A program made the translations under genes and the position numbers. DNA of 64,000 nt from NCBI RefSeq assembly GCF_036860675.1, contig NZ_JAYKGK010000002.1:1-64000 (forward strand), read 5' to 3'. Each line of letters begins with the position of its first letter. Position 1 is the stretch's first letter. The notes under the pieces are model-generated. The model worked only from the letters and a program-made list of their open reading frames with translations. It made no database searches and was not told where the DNA came from. Shown here piece by piece: positions 8,439 through 17,382 of the stretch. This stretch comes from Rosettibacter primus (GTDB lineage: Bacteria; Bacteroidota; Ignavibacteria; Ignavibacteriales; Melioribacteraceae).

Positions 8439-9986
8439 TCAGCTTTTCTTAAATTTGTCTAAAAATTCACTTGCCGCTTTTTTCAGAAGTTGAATTGTAT
8501 CATCTCTTAATTCTTTTGTTGATCTAATGTTTTCATAAATTTCAGGATATTTCAATTCAACATATTCATGAAATTCTTTTTCAAATTTTTTAACATCTTT
8601 CACATCTATTGTTTCAAGATAATCGTTCGTTCCAATAAATACGCTAACAATTTGTTTTTCAACAGGTATTGGAGAATACTGGTCTTGTTTTAATAATTCA
8701 ACTAATCGAGCACCTTTTGCAAGTGTTCTTTGAGTTGCTTTATCAAGGTCAGAGCCAAACTTAGCAAATGCTTCAAGTTCACGATATTGTGCTAAATCTA
8801 ATTTTAATGAACCAGCAACTTTTTTCATTGCTTTAATTTGAGCATTACCGCCGACACGTGAAACTGAGATTCCAACATTAATAGCAGGACGAACACCTGC
8901 ATTAAATAAATTAGGCTCTAGATAGATTTGTCCATCTGTAATAGAAATAACATTAGTAGGGATATATGCGGAAACATCACCTTGTTGAGTTTCAATTATT
9001 GGCAATGCAGTTAAACTTCCGCCTCCTTCTTCTTCACTTAATTTTGAAGCGCGTTCAAGTAAACGGGAATGTAAATAAAAAACATCACCAGGATAAGCTT
9101 CTCTTCCAGGAGGTCTTCTAAGCAAAAGCGAAAGTTCACGATATGCAGCTGCTTGTTTTGAAAGGTCATCGTAAATTACGAGAGCATGCATACCTTTATC
9201 TCTGAAGTATTCTCCCAATGTGGCTCCTGAATAAGGCGCAATATATTGAAGAGGTGCAGGTGAAGATGCTGGGGCAGAAATTACAGTTGTATATTCCATT
9301 GCACCATATTCTTCGAGCTTGGCAACAACTTGTGCAACTGTAGAATTTTTTTGTCCGACAGCAACATAAATGCAATAGACAGGATTTATACCATACTTTT
9401 TAGCTTCTTCAGTATGAGTATATTTTTGATTAATAATAGTATCAATTGCAATTGCAGTTTTACCGGTTTGTCTATCACCAATAATTAATTCTCTTTGACC
9501 ACGACCAATAGGAATCATTGCATCAATTGCAGTAATTCCTGTCTGCAATGGTTCCTTAACAGGTTGTCTTTGAATTACACCGAGTGCTTTTCTTTCAATT
9601 GGAGAATATTTTTCGAATTGAATATTCCCTTTACCATCAAGTGGCTCTCCCAAAGGATTAACAACTCTGCCAAGTAAACCTTCTCCAACAGGAAATGAAG
9701 CTACACGTTTCGTTCTTTTAACAATATCACCTTCTTTAATTAAAGTACTCTCACCAAAAAGAACACAACCAACATTATCTTCTTCAAGGTTGAGAACCAT
9801 TCCCATCACACCATTTGGGAATTCTACGAGTTCACTTGCCATTACTTTTGTTAATCCATAAACACGAGCAATCCCATCTCCAACCTGAAGAACTGTTCCA
9901 ACATCATAAATATCAACTTCGTTATCGAAGCCGGCAAGTTGCTTTCTTAATATTGCAGAAACTTCGTCGGGTCTTATTTCTACCAT
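8439..9986 (-). CDS. atpA: ATP synthase F1 subunit alpha
   Basis: Non-catalytic nucleotide-binding subunit of F1. The Walker A motif GDRQTGKTAIAID lies near residues 170-182, and the region around ALVIYDDLSKQAAAYRELSLLLRRPPGREAYPGD is intact (cited here as two joined blocks: YDDLSKQAAAYRE and LLLRRPPGREAYPGDVF). 515 aa. ATG start; spacing of 11-12 bp to neighbours shows one operon. Confidence 0.98.
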   Translation of the reverse strand: MVEIRPDEVSAILRKQLAGFDNEVDIYDVGTVLQVGDGIARVYGLTKVMASELVEFPNGVMGMVLNLEEDNVGCVLFGESTLIKEGDIVKRTKRVASFPVGEGLLGRVVNPLGEPLDGKGNIQFEKYSPIERKALGVIQRQPVKEPLQTGITAIDAMIPIGRGQRELIIGDRQTGKTAIAIDTIINQKYTHTEEAKKYGINPVYCIYVAVGQKNSTVAQVVAKLEEYGAMEYTTVISAPASSPAPLQYIAPYSGATLGEYFRDKGMHALVIYDDLSKQAAAYRELSLLLRRPPGREAYPGDVFYLHSRLLERASKLSEEEGGGSLTALPIIETQQGDVSAYIPTNVISITDGQIYLEPNLFNAGVRPAINVGISVSRVGGNAQIKAMKKVAGSLKLDLAQYRELEAFAKFGSDLDKATQRTLAKGARLVELLKQDQYSPIPVEKQIVSVFIGTNDYLETIDVKDVKKFEKEFHEYVELKYPEIYENIRSTKELRDDTIQLLKKAASEFLDKFKKS

Positions 9987-9998
9987 TTTATTTTCATC

Positions 9999-10556
9999 CT
10001 AATTGTTCGAAATACTTAAATCTTCTGAGAACTTTTTTCTTAATCTTTCTAATTGATGAGTAAGTGAAGCATCAATTACAGTATCTTTAAATTTTATTAC
10101 ATATCCACCAAGTATATTTGGATTTATCACATAATTACTTTTAATTTTTTTTCTCTCTTTATTCTCAAGTACTTTTTCAATCTCTTTTTTTAAGTTATCA
10201 TCTATTTCAACAGCAGTAATAACCTGAACACGCAGAATACCTTCTTTATTGTCTCTCAGGTTTAAAAATTCTTGCATAATATCAATCAAGATATTTTCTC
10301 TATTCTTTTCAATAACAAAATCAATAAATCTCATCATATCATCGCCAATCTTTCCCTCAAAAATTTTTGATAGTACTTCTTTTTTCTTATCCGCTTTAAT
10401 TACAGGGTTCTTAAGCAGTATACGAAGTTCTTTTGAACTGCTTATAGTTGAATAGACCAATTCTGCATCTTCTGCAATTTTTGATAGAACATTCTTTTCT
10501 TCAGCAAGCTTAAAAAGGGAATTAGCGTAGCGATATGATATTCTGTAAACACTCAT
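9999..10556 (-). CDS. atpH: ATP synthase F1 subunit delta (OSCP)
   Basis: Peripheral stalk protein joining F1 to the b dimer. 185 aa, normal length. The N-terminal helical domain begins YRISYRYANSLFKLAEEK, and the conserved C-terminal segment reads NPNILGGYVIKFKDTVIDAS (about 148-167). It starts 2 bp after the atpF stop, in the standard order b-delta-alpha-gamma. Confidence 0.96.
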   Translation of the reverse strand: MSVYRISYRYANSLFKLAEEKNVLSKIAEDAELVYSTISSSKELRILLKNPVIKADKKKEVLSKIFEGKIGDDMMRFIDFVIEKNRENILIDIMQEFLNLRDNKEGILRVQVITAVEIDDNLKKEIEKVLENKERKKIKSNYVINPNILGGYVIKFKDTVIDASLTHQLERLRKKFSEDLSISNN

Positions 10557-10558
10557 AA

Positions 10559-11104
10559 TTAGTTCTTTGAAAGATCTTCCAGATACTTAGCAATAATTTT
10601 AGTTTGTTTTTCTTTATCTAGATTTTCTCTAAGAATTTTTTCAGCAGCATTAATTGCAATATCTGCAACCTGTTCTTTCAATTTATTAAAAGCTTCAGCA
10701 TTCTTTCTTTCAATTTCTCTTGATGCATCTTCAATCATTCGTCTTGCGTGCGATTTACTTTCTTCAAGTATCTGCAATTTTAATTTTTCAGCGTATTCTC
10801 TACTTTGCTCAATTATTTTTTGTGCCTCAGCTTCGGCTTTTTGCAGGTTTGCTTTATTTTCTGCAATTAATCTTTCTGCTTCTTTTCTTGCATTTTCTGC
10901 TTTTTCAAGTGATTCTTTGATTAAATTTTCTCTTTCATTAAGGGATTTTAAGATTGGCTTCCATGCAAGCTTAGATAATATTATAAGCAAAAAAATAACA
11001 GTTACCACTGTCCATAAAATCAAACCTGGATTTACATCAAGCGGGCTGCCTGAATGTTCACCACTTCCACTTAATGCAATGATTAATAAATTACTAATTA
11101 TCAT
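10559..11104 (-). CDS. atpF: ATP synthase F0 subunit b
   Basis: Peripheral stalk. One N-terminal membrane helix (LILWTVVTVIFLLIILSKLAW, about 28-48; the conserved W-K-P-I follows), then a long charged Ala/Glu/Lys-rich coiled coil to residue 175. 181 aa. ATG start; 37 bp after atpE. Only one b gene is present, so the stalk is probably a homodimer. Confidence 0.97.
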   Translation of the reverse strand: MIISNLLIIALSGSGEHSGSPLDVNPGLILWTVVTVIFLLIILSKLAWKPILKSLNERENLIKESLEKAENARKEAERLIAENKANLQKAEAEAQKIIEQSREYAEKLKLQILEESKSHARRMIEDASREIERKNAEAFNKLKEQVADIAINAAEKILRENLDKEKQTKIIAKYLEDLSKN

Positions 11105-11141
11105 AAAGCACTCCCTTATGTAAAGAAAGAGAAATTATAAA

Positions 11142-11360
11142 TTATTTCAAAGCTAAAAGAATACAAATAACCAATGCAAAAAGAGAAATACCTTCGATTA
11201 ATGCTGCAGCAATAATCATAGAAGTTCTAATTTCTCCAGCTGCTTCAGGTTGACGGCCGCTTGCTTCCATAGCTGAGCTTGCTAATTTACCTATGCCAAA
11301 TGCACCGCCAATTACTGTGAGTGCTGCACCAAAACCAGCTGCTAAATAAGCGAATTCCAT
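11142..11360 (-). CDS. atpE: ATP synthase F0 subunit c
   Basis: 72 aa, two membrane helices joined by the RQPEA loop (residues 36-40). The ion-binding carboxylate is Glu56 in AAALIEGISLFALV. The residue after it is Gly and not the Ser/Thr that accompanies the glutamate in sodium-binding rings, and no Gln is seen in the matching part of helix 1; I infer a proton-driven enzyme. ATG start with a GGAGG-like ribosome binding site. Confidence 0.97.
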   Translation of the reverse strand: MEFAYLAAGFGAALTVIGGAFGIGKLASSAMEASGRQPEAAGEIRTSMIIAAALIEGISLFALVICILLALK

Positions 11361-11380
11361 TGATTTCCTCCTTTTTTATA

Positions 11381-12223
11381 TTAATGTTCTTGATGATATG
11401 CCATCCCGATAAATAAAGATGACAACATTGTAAAAATATAAGCTTGAATAAGAGCAACCAGAATTTCCAATAAATAAATAAACAGAGCAAATGAAATTGA
11501 AACAGGGACAACAAAATATGTTTTCAAAATAAATATTAATCCCAGTAAAGCTAAAATTACTATATGTCCTGCGGTCATATTTGCAAAAAGACGAATAGCC
11601 AAAGCAAAAGGCTTTGTAAATAATCCAAGTAATTCAACAACAAACATAATTGGTACAAGCCAGAATGGTATTCCATGAGGAACTAATCCTTTGAAATATC
11701 CAAAGAATCCGTTCTTCATTATTCCGCCAATTTGAATAACGAAAAATGAAATTGTAGCCAGTGTTGCAGTAACAGCAATATTACTTGTTGATGTAGCAGC
11801 GTAAGGCACTAAACCTAAAAAGTTACAGGTTAGAATAAAGAAAAACACTGTCAACAAATAAGGCAAAAATTTTTCATAGCCATGACCAATAGTAGGTTTT
11901 GCAATCTCATCTCGCACAAAAATTATAAACACTTCAACAAAATTGGTAATTCCTTTTGGGACTAACGACTTCTTATACGAATTTGATACCTTAATAAATG
12001 TAACAATTAAAATTAGAGCTGCAATCCACATGAAAACAACATGTTTCGTAATTGATAAATCCAGTCCAAAAAGATGAATTTCAGGAAGATGAATTACTCC
12101 AAAGGGGGTCAAATCAAGTTCTTTTGAATCAAGAATATGATGCATTATCCAGCCGGTATCCTGAGAGCCAGATTTTGCAGCATTCAATGTATCTTGTACA
12201 GCATTATTAAACCACATGTTCAC
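11381..12223 (-). CDS. atpB: ATP synthase F0 subunit a
   Basis: Stator half-channel protein, 280 aa with five to six membrane helices. The helix with the essential arginine is visible as PFALAIRLFANMTAGHIV (about 202-219), and the C-terminal helix as LLEILVALIQAYIFTMLSSLFIGMA in two parts (LLEILVALIQAYIF and MLSSLFIGMA). A GTG at 12223 overlaps the upstream stop (GTGA), which suggests coupling; an ATG two codons later (12217) is the alternative start. An N-terminal periplasmic extension of about 60 residues precedes the first helix. Confidence 0.96.
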   Translation of the reverse strand: MNMWFNNAVQDTLNAAKSGSQDTGWIMHHILDSKELDLTPFGVIHLPEIHLFGLDLSITKHVVFMWIAALILIVTFIKVSNSYKKSLVPKGITNFVEVFIIFVRDEIAKPTIGHGYEKFLPYLLTVFFFILTCNFLGLVPYAATSTSNIAVTATLATISFFVIQIGGIMKNGFFGYFKGLVPHGIPFWLVPIMFVVELLGLFTKPFALAIRLFANMTAGHIVILALLGLIFILKTYFVVPVSISFALFIYLLEILVALIQAYIFTMLSSLFIGMAYHQEH

Positions 12224-12606
12224 TTTAGAGAGTTTTTAACTGTTTTTTCTAATCGAATTATATTTATTTCGAATATCATCAACAAAATATACCATATTAA
12301 GAGTGCAAATATAAATTCATATTTGTCAACTTTCAAGAATTTGAGTGTAAGAAAAATTAAAGCAAGAACCAATATAATTCTAAAAGCCATTCCACCTAAA
12401 TTTATTTTTATAAACTTTTTATTTTCTTCCTTAAGTGATTTATAAAATAAAAACAAAAAAATAATGTAATTAATAATCGAAATTAAGCATGCAAAAATTA
12501 ATGAATTAAACTGAGAATCTGATATGATTTTGAAATAGGATAAAAGAATTATTATCGCATTAATAAAAATTATTATTGCAGCTGAAAGCTTAATTTGTTT
12601 TATCAA
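12220..12606 (-). CDS. AtpI-like membrane protein (ATP synthase assembly, putative)
   Basis: 128 aa with four hydrophobic helices, at the position of atpI just before atpB. AtpI-type proteins help c-ring assembly or Mg2+ uptake; no strict sequence motif is visible, so this rests on topology, length and position. The only plausible start is a TTG at 12606, overlapping the preceding gene by 17 bp; its stop overlaps the atpB GTG start. Very rich in Ile/Phe and AT. Confidence 0.65.
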   Translation of the reverse strand: MIKQIKLSAAIIIFINAIIILLSYFKIISDSQFNSLIFACLISIINYIIFLFLFYKSLKEENKKFIKINLGGMAFRIILVLALIFLTLKFLKVDKYEFIFALLIWYILLMIFEINIIRLEKTVKNSLK

Positions 12607-12847
12607 GTTTATTTTTCTTGTTTAAATTCAACACAGTTTTTATAAAATTATAAATTGCTGCATAACAGCCTATAAAAGAAAAAATTATCATTAAGATGGG
12701 ACTTGTATTGAATAAATCATCCAGCCATCTGCCTAAAAAAAACATCAATATAATTGTGGCTGCAAGCTGAGTTCCTAATCCCAGATAGGGACTGATATTT
12801 CTATAAGTTTCAGAAAATTTACTTGGATATTTTCCTAATTCAGCCAT
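12590..12847 (-). CDS. AtpZ/AtpI-family protein (F0F1-associated small membrane protein)
   Basis: About 85 aa: a soluble start, then two membrane helices (about residues 22-40 and 50-70). The blocks YRNISPYLGLGTQLAATIIL and FLGRWLDDLF recall the AtpZ/'putative F0F1-ATPase subunit' family (small partner of AtpI). I chose ATG 12847 because it overlaps the bactofilin stop by only 8 bp; an ATG ten codons upstream (12877) would overlap by 38 bp. A role in c-ring assembly is family knowledge. Confidence 0.75.
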   Translation of the reverse strand: MAELGKYPSKFSETYRNISPYLGLGTQLAATIILMFFLGRWLDDLFNTSPILMIIFSFIGCYAAIYNFIKTVLNLNKKNKLDKTN

Positions 12848-13211
12848 TTTCTTTTTGAGCTGAAATTTGAGCACCATTCATTGAACTGTGCCCTTCAAAA
12901 ATTGCTCCTTCTTCTATTATTAATGTTTTTGTAATTAAATCACCTTTAATTACCGATTTTGGTTCCAATTTCAATTTTTCTGAAGCATAAATCTTACCTT
13001 CAACTTTTCCATTTGTAGTTACATTACGAGCTTTAATTTCTCCAAAAATTTCTGAAGTATCTCCAATAGTTAAATTACCATTAATAGTTAGATTTCCTAT
13101 CACAACGCCATCAATTCTAACATTTCCTTCACTACTCAAATTGCCTTCTATTTTTACACCACTACTGATTATACTTACTTCTTCTTCGTGTGAGTCTTTT
13201 TTTGATGCCAT
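12840..13211 (-). CDS. Bactofilin (polymer-forming cytoskeletal protein)
   Basis: 123 aa. Central DUF583 beta-helix made of repeated short strands: KIEGNLSSEGNVRIDGVV, GNLTINGNLTIGDTSEIFGEI, then EGKIYASEKLKLEPKSVIKG (roughly residues 19-95, hydrophobic residue every second position). Bactofilins form nucleotide-independent filaments under the membrane and often recruit cell-wall enzymes. The M23 peptidase gene ends 9 bp before it, the pairing known from BacA/LmdC-type systems. A GGAGGA ribosome binding site precedes ATG 13211. Confidence 0.92.
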   Translation of the reverse strand: MASKKDSHEEEVSIISSGVKIEGNLSSEGNVRIDGVVIGNLTINGNLTIGDTSEIFGEIKARNVTTNGKVEGKIYASEKLKLEPKSVIKGDLITKTLIIEEGAIFEGHSSMNGAQISAQKENG

Positions 13212-13220
13212 AGCTCCTCC

Positions 13221-14060
13221 TTACTTTATTATTAATTTTTCAGGATTAACAGGTTTACCTCGATGCCAGATTTCAAAATGAAGATGAGGACCTGTGCTTT
13301 TTTTGCCAGAATTTCCGCTTAAAGCAATTAATTCTCCCTGTCTTACAAAATCTTGAGGTTTTTTCAAAAGTGATGAACAATGTTTATACATTGTTACATA
13401 ACCATTATCATGTTGAATTATAATTGTATAACCATAATCAACTGTATAATCAGCAAATATCACCAAGCCACCCAAAGAAGCATAAACTGGGGAACCGATC
13501 TTAAGCCCATAATCCACACCAAGATGACCGGTCTCTGGATTAAACTCTTTAGTTAATATGCCAGTGGCTGGTGCAAGAAAAATTAATGAGTCTGTACTTG
13601 TATTTTCATAAATAAATCTTCCGAATAATTCTTTTATTGCGAGGAAAATATTCCCACCAAGATTGATTTTCTTTGTTATTCTTTTTTTTAATGTATCATA
13701 AATTGCTTTTGATGTATCTGAAGAATCTTTTTGAGCAAGTTTTAGAGTGTATTTTATTTTTTCATTTGTTGAAGAAATATCTTCAAGCTGATTTGTCAAT
13801 ATTCTTACCTTTTCCTGAAGCTCGTTTATTTTTTTTCTTTGAGCTATTAATTCCTGATTATCTAGGACAAAAAGAAAATCCTTAAGAGGCGTTACAGAAA
13901 GAATAAAAATTAATACTAACCATGAAATTAATGTGTAAATTAAAATGTAACCAATACTTCTAAAAAAACTGAACTTATAAGTTTTTGTGCTTGAATCGGG
14001 AATATTTGGTGTAATAATTACAAAAATCTTCTTAATTGTATCTAAGTTGAAAAATTTCAT
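13221..14060 (-). CDS. Membrane-anchored M23 (LytM) peptidoglycan endopeptidase
   Basis: 279 aa. A cytoplasmic N terminus (1-34), one membrane helix (about 35-57), a periplasmic coiled coil (about 68-112) and a C-terminal LytM domain. Zinc ligands and catalytic residues are present: H179 and D183 in GHLGVDYG, H227, and H261 in GPHLHFE. So it should be an active crosslink-cleaving endopeptidase, unlike EnvC-type degenerate LytM proteins. The neighbouring bactofilin gene suggests localised activity at a bactofilin filament, as for LmdC; that is inference. Confidence 0.93.
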   Translation of the reverse strand: MKFFNLDTIKKIFVIITPNIPDSSTKTYKFSFFRSIGYILIYTLISWLVLIFILSVTPLKDFLFVLDNQELIAQRKKINELQEKVRILTNQLEDISSTNEKIKYTLKLAQKDSSDTSKAIYDTLKKRITKKINLGGNIFLAIKELFGRFIYENTSTDSLIFLAPATGILTKEFNPETGHLGVDYGLKIGSPVYASLGGLVIFADYTVDYGYTIIIQHDNGYVTMYKHCSSLLKKPQDFVRQGELIALSGNSGKKSTGPHLHFEIWHRGKPVNPEKLIIK

Positions 14061-14095
14061 TTTTCATCCATCCATTGTGCATCAAATATATGAAT

Positions 14096-15142
14096 TTATA
14101 TGCTTTTTTTCTTGGCACTTATCATGTTATTTACTTTTTCAATTACCATATCAGGAGTAAGCAAATATCCACAATCAAATGTATTAATCGGGCATTTTTT
14201 ATGGCCATGAATACCACAGGGTTTACATTTAAGTCCATCATATGAAATAAAATCACTCGTTGAATTATAAGGATAAAAACCAAATTCAGGAACAGTTGAG
14301 CAATAAATTGTCAATGCAGGAATTTGCGCAGCCATTGCCATATGCGTTGGTGCACTATCATTACAAATCAATAAAGAACATTTTTTTAATAATGCAATGG
14401 TTTCAACAATACTTAATTTCCCTGCAAGTGAACAAGAATTCTCTCCAAATTTTTTATTTAATCGTTCACAAAGAACTTGGTCTTCTTTCCCTCCAATAAA
14501 AACGATATAGTAATTTTTAGATATAAGGTAATCAACAAGTAATTTGTAATATTCTTCCGGATAAACTTTTGTATTCCATACTGAACCTGGTGCTATAGCA
14601 ATTATTTTTTTACTGATTGATTGAATCATTTTATCAATCTTGCTTTCAATTTCTTCTGTAAATTTTATTGCAGGGTATAATTTCCAATTATTTTTTGATG
14701 TATCATATTTAATTAGGCTAAGATTTCTTTCTACCTCATGTTTATTTTTATCATAATGAATTTTGTGTTTATAGACAAAACTTAATGCAGCATTATCAAA
14801 ACCATATGTTTCTTTGCACTTAGAAAGCCAGACAATAATTGATGTTCTAAAGGACCTATGTGGTGAATATATTTTTGAATAATTCGTTTTTTGAATTTTT
14901 TTTATCAGGATAATTAAATCGCGAAAAGATTTCTGTTCACCTTTCTTATCATATACAATTACATTGTCAACTGCCGGAGAATTCAAAAATATTTCTTTTG
15001 TTGAAGGGATACACAAAACATCTATAATGCTTTCAGCATATTTTTCTTTTAGTTTCTGAATCATTGGTAAAGTAAGAATTGCATCTCCAGGAAAAGCAGT
15101 CTGGATAATTAAAATTTTTTCTTTAGAATTTAGTATTTCCAT
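14096..15142 (-). CDS. Glycosyltransferase family 9 (heptosyltransferase-like)
   Basis: 348 aa, related to ADP-heptose:LPS heptosyltransferases (WaaC/WaaF). Seen: ILIIQTAFPGDAILTLPMIQ at the N terminus (acceptor-side motif), IAIAPGSVWNTKVYPEEYY (about 165-183), and ICNDSAPTHMAMAAQIPALTIY near 258-279 given in parts (ICNDSAPTHMAMAA, IPALTIYCSTVPEFGFYP), the conserved donor-binding block. A Cys-rich stretch CKPCGIHGHKKCP follows, as in many GT9 members. It overlaps the acyltransferase gene by 13 bp, supporting a lipid A/core role. Confidence 0.9.
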   Translation of the reverse strand: MEILNSKEKILIIQTAFPGDAILTLPMIQKLKEKYAESIIDVLCIPSTKEIFLNSPAVDNVIVYDKKGEQKSFRDLIILIKKIQKTNYSKIYSPHRSFRTSIIVWLSKCKETYGFDNAALSFVYKHKIHYDKNKHEVERNLSLIKYDTSKNNWKLYPAIKFTEEIESKIDKMIQSISKKIIAIAPGSVWNTKVYPEEYYKLLVDYLISKNYYIVFIGGKEDQVLCERLNKKFGENSCSLAGKLSIVETIALLKKCSLLICNDSAPTHMAMAAQIPALTIYCSTVPEFGFYPYNSTSDFISYDGLKCKPCGIHGHKKCPINTFDCGYLLTPDMVIEKVNNMISAKKKSI

Positions 15143-16005
15143 AATTTATGCATCCAGAAATACTGCTCGGGATTTTTTCTAACAAATTTTTCAAGAAATG
15201 AAATATAACGCTGAGTAAGTTCAATTGATTTTTTGTCATTATCTTCTGGAAGTTCATCAAAATTGAGTTCTTCAATATAAGCTTTATATTTAAAATCAGG
15301 TTGTCTTACAATTGCTACAAGCAATACATTACAATTAGTTTTAAGAGCTATTGATGCTGTACCGGTGTAAAGTGCCGTTTGGCGTTTAAAAAACTGAAAT
15401 CTGTTTCCTTCAAAAGGACCTCGCTGATCGCCTGCTATTAAAACAACTTCGCCTGCTTTTAGTGCTTTAATAATTTCTTTTACAGAAACTCCTACATCTA
15501 TAACATTTGTATTACCAATACTTCGAGTATTTTTTAACCATCGGGTTATATATTCATTTCTCTGAGGTTTGACAAGCACATGATATTTTGCATCAATATA
15601 TGCAACAATTGAAGATATTAAAATTTCCCAGTTGCCAAAATGTCCAGTTAGAAGAATTAATCCTTTACCATTTGAAATTTTATTCCGTATTAAATCCAGG
15701 TTATCGAACCAAACTTGAGATTTTATTTCGCTTAAACTTAGTGATGGAAAAAGCATTAATTCACAGAAAGTAATTGATATATTTTGATAATTTTTCTTTG
15801 CGATGCTCTTTATTTCTTTCTGTGATTTTTCTGGGAATGCATTTTTTAGATTACTAAGAACTGTTTTCTTTCTAATTGGAATAAAGTAATAAAAAAATGT
15901 ACCAATAAGCTGTGCAAGCTTGCGAGATTTTTTCAGTCCTAATGCTAAAAGAATTTTATTAAATTGACGAAAGAAGAAAAATTCAATTTTATTTTTATTT
16001 AGCAT
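15130..16005 (-). CDS. Lysophospholipid/lipid A acyltransferase (LpxL/HtrB-like)
   Basis: 291 aa. The HX4E catalytic motif of LpxL-type acyltransferases is present as GHFGNWE (about 120-126), with the downstream block AGDQRGPFEGNRFQFF (about 190-205) and an N-terminal hydrophobic segment. These enzymes add a secondary acyl chain to Kdo-lipid A on the inner leaflet. Encoded just before the GT9 gene and after the GWxTD gene (4 bp), so an outer-membrane lipid context. Exact acceptor unknown. Confidence 0.9.
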   Translation of the reverse strand: MLNKNKIEFFFFRQFNKILLALGLKKSRKLAQLIGTFFYYFIPIRKKTVLSNLKNAFPEKSQKEIKSIAKKNYQNISITFCELMLFPSLSLSEIKSQVWFDNLDLIRNKISNGKGLILLTGHFGNWEILISSIVAYIDAKYHVLVKPQRNEYITRWLKNTRSIGNTNVIDVGVSVKEIIKALKAGEVVLIAGDQRGPFEGNRFQFFKRQTALYTGTASIALKTNCNVLLVAIVRQPDFKYKAYIEELNFDELPEDNDKKSIELTQRYISFLEKFVRKNPEQYFWMHKLWKY

Positions 16006-16008
16006 AAG

Positions 16009-17382
16009 CTATTGAGTTGTTAATCTTCTCTGCCAATAATCATCTCTTACTTCACCTCTTTTTGTAGAGTGCAGAAGTTCATAATTTCCAAAACCTGTTA
16101 CATCGCCAAAAATAAAGCTAACGCCACCTTCAATTTGATTATAGAACCAAACTTCATAAGGTTTCATATTCGGTTCACTGGGATAGTAATCTCTCTGGTC
16201 AGGTTCGCCATAAATTAAATAAACTCTGCCTCTATCTGTTAAATAACCTTCTTTAGAATATACTCCAAAGTTCCTGTTAGCATATTCAACTCTCTTCATA
16301 TAATCTTCTTTAAATTCATTAATTGGTGTGGAAGTGTCCGGGTCTCTTTGTTTCCAGAAATTATATAAAAATTCTCTTTTTGCATTCAAGGAATCAAGCT
16401 TTTTATATTGTTCAATTTCCTTTTGAGTAGCAATATATTTTATCTGAGAGAACATTTTATCGCATTCAGCATTATCAAAAACAGCAAACTCAGTTCCCAT
16501 TATTCCTTTTGCTAAGGTTCGTGCAGCTGCAGTATCTATATATTTTGTATTGTAATAATAAAATCTTTTCGTAGAAATGTAAGCTTGATTTGTTTTATTA
16601 TCTACCAGACTCAAAACAAGGTTATAAGAATCTGTTGGCATTTTTGAAAGGTTAATAGTTCCGACATCAACAAAAGCATTTTCGCTTTGTTTGACAGTTT
16701 TTGTTTGTTCATAAACTTTCTTGCCCACGCTATTAAAAAGAATTTTATGAAGCTTAAAATCATTGTTTGGGTCATCAAGTTTCAAATTGTAAAGTTCAGC
16801 ATAGTAAAACAGAATTGGCATTCTATCTACATAAATCATTGATGGATTTGGAATAACTTCGAGTGTATTTTTATAAAAAATAGAATTAGGGTCAGCTCCT
16901 TCTTTTTTTATATTTGTTGCAATCTGGATATCGCTAACAGAATATTTATCTTCCTTAAATGGATTGATAATTACTTTTTCTCGAATAACTTTGTTTAAAT
17001 CAGGATTACTGCTATCATAAGCTTTAACAAGCAAAGAATAATTTCCTTTTGGCACTACAAAACCTAGAACACCAATATAATTTCTTTCCTGTTCTTCAGT
17101 ACCTTCAATTAGTGGATGTAATATTTTCCAATCTTTATAAATAAAAAAAGTATCTACATCATCATTTTTCATTTCAATATGAACAATAGCTTCTTTCAAA
17201 AAGCCCGAATCTGATTTTTTAATTTTCATATTGCTCGTATTTAAATCATAATAAAATTCCATGTAGACAGAACTTGTATCATATTTAAAACGTGCATAAT
17301 CAAATTCAAAATTTAATTCTGTTTGTGCTTTGATAATTATTGATAAAACTAATACAAAAGTTAATGCCAAAATTCTATTCAT
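16009..17382 (-). CDS. GWxTD-domain secreted protein
   Basis: 457 aa with a signal peptide (residues 1 to about 19, ending in KAQ). The N-terminal 280 residues look like beta-sandwich material; the C-terminal GWxTD domain carries FWKQRDPDTSTPINEFKEDY (about 343-362) and RGRVYLIYGEPD (384-395). The diagnostic motif reads GYLTD (379-383), with Tyr in place of the usual Trp. The family is common in Bacteroidota/Ignavibacteriota-type genomes and has no established function. It is followed at 4 bp by the acyltransferase gene. Confidence 0.9.
   Translation of the reverse strand: MNRILALTFVLVLSIIIKAQTELNFEFDYARFKYDTSSVYMEFYYDLNTSNMKIKKSDSGFLKEAIVHIEMKNDDVDTFFIYKDWKILHPLIEGTEEQERNYIGVLGFVVPKGNYSLLVKAYDSSNPDLNKVIREKVIINPFKEDKYSVSDIQIATNIKKEGADPNSIFYKNTLEVIPNPSMIYVDRMPILFYYAELYNLKLDDPNNDFKLHKILFNSVGKKVYEQTKTVKQSENAFVDVGTINLSKMPTDSYNLVLSLVDNKTNQAYISTKRFYYYNTKYIDTAAARTLAKGIMGTEFAVFDNAECDKMFSQIKYIATQKEIEQYKKLDSLNAKREFLYNFWKQRDPDTSTPINEFKEDYMKRVEYANRNFGVYSKEGYLTDRGRVYLIYGEPDQRDYYPSEPNMKPYEVWFYNQIEGGVSFIFGDVTGFGNYELLHSTKRGEVRDDYWQRRLTTQ

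Noticed and set aside
9815..10063. 82-codon plus-strand ORF across the atpA/atpH junction
   Set aside because: It is antisense to two well-conserved genes, with unnatural Leu/His/Gln content; a shadow ORF.
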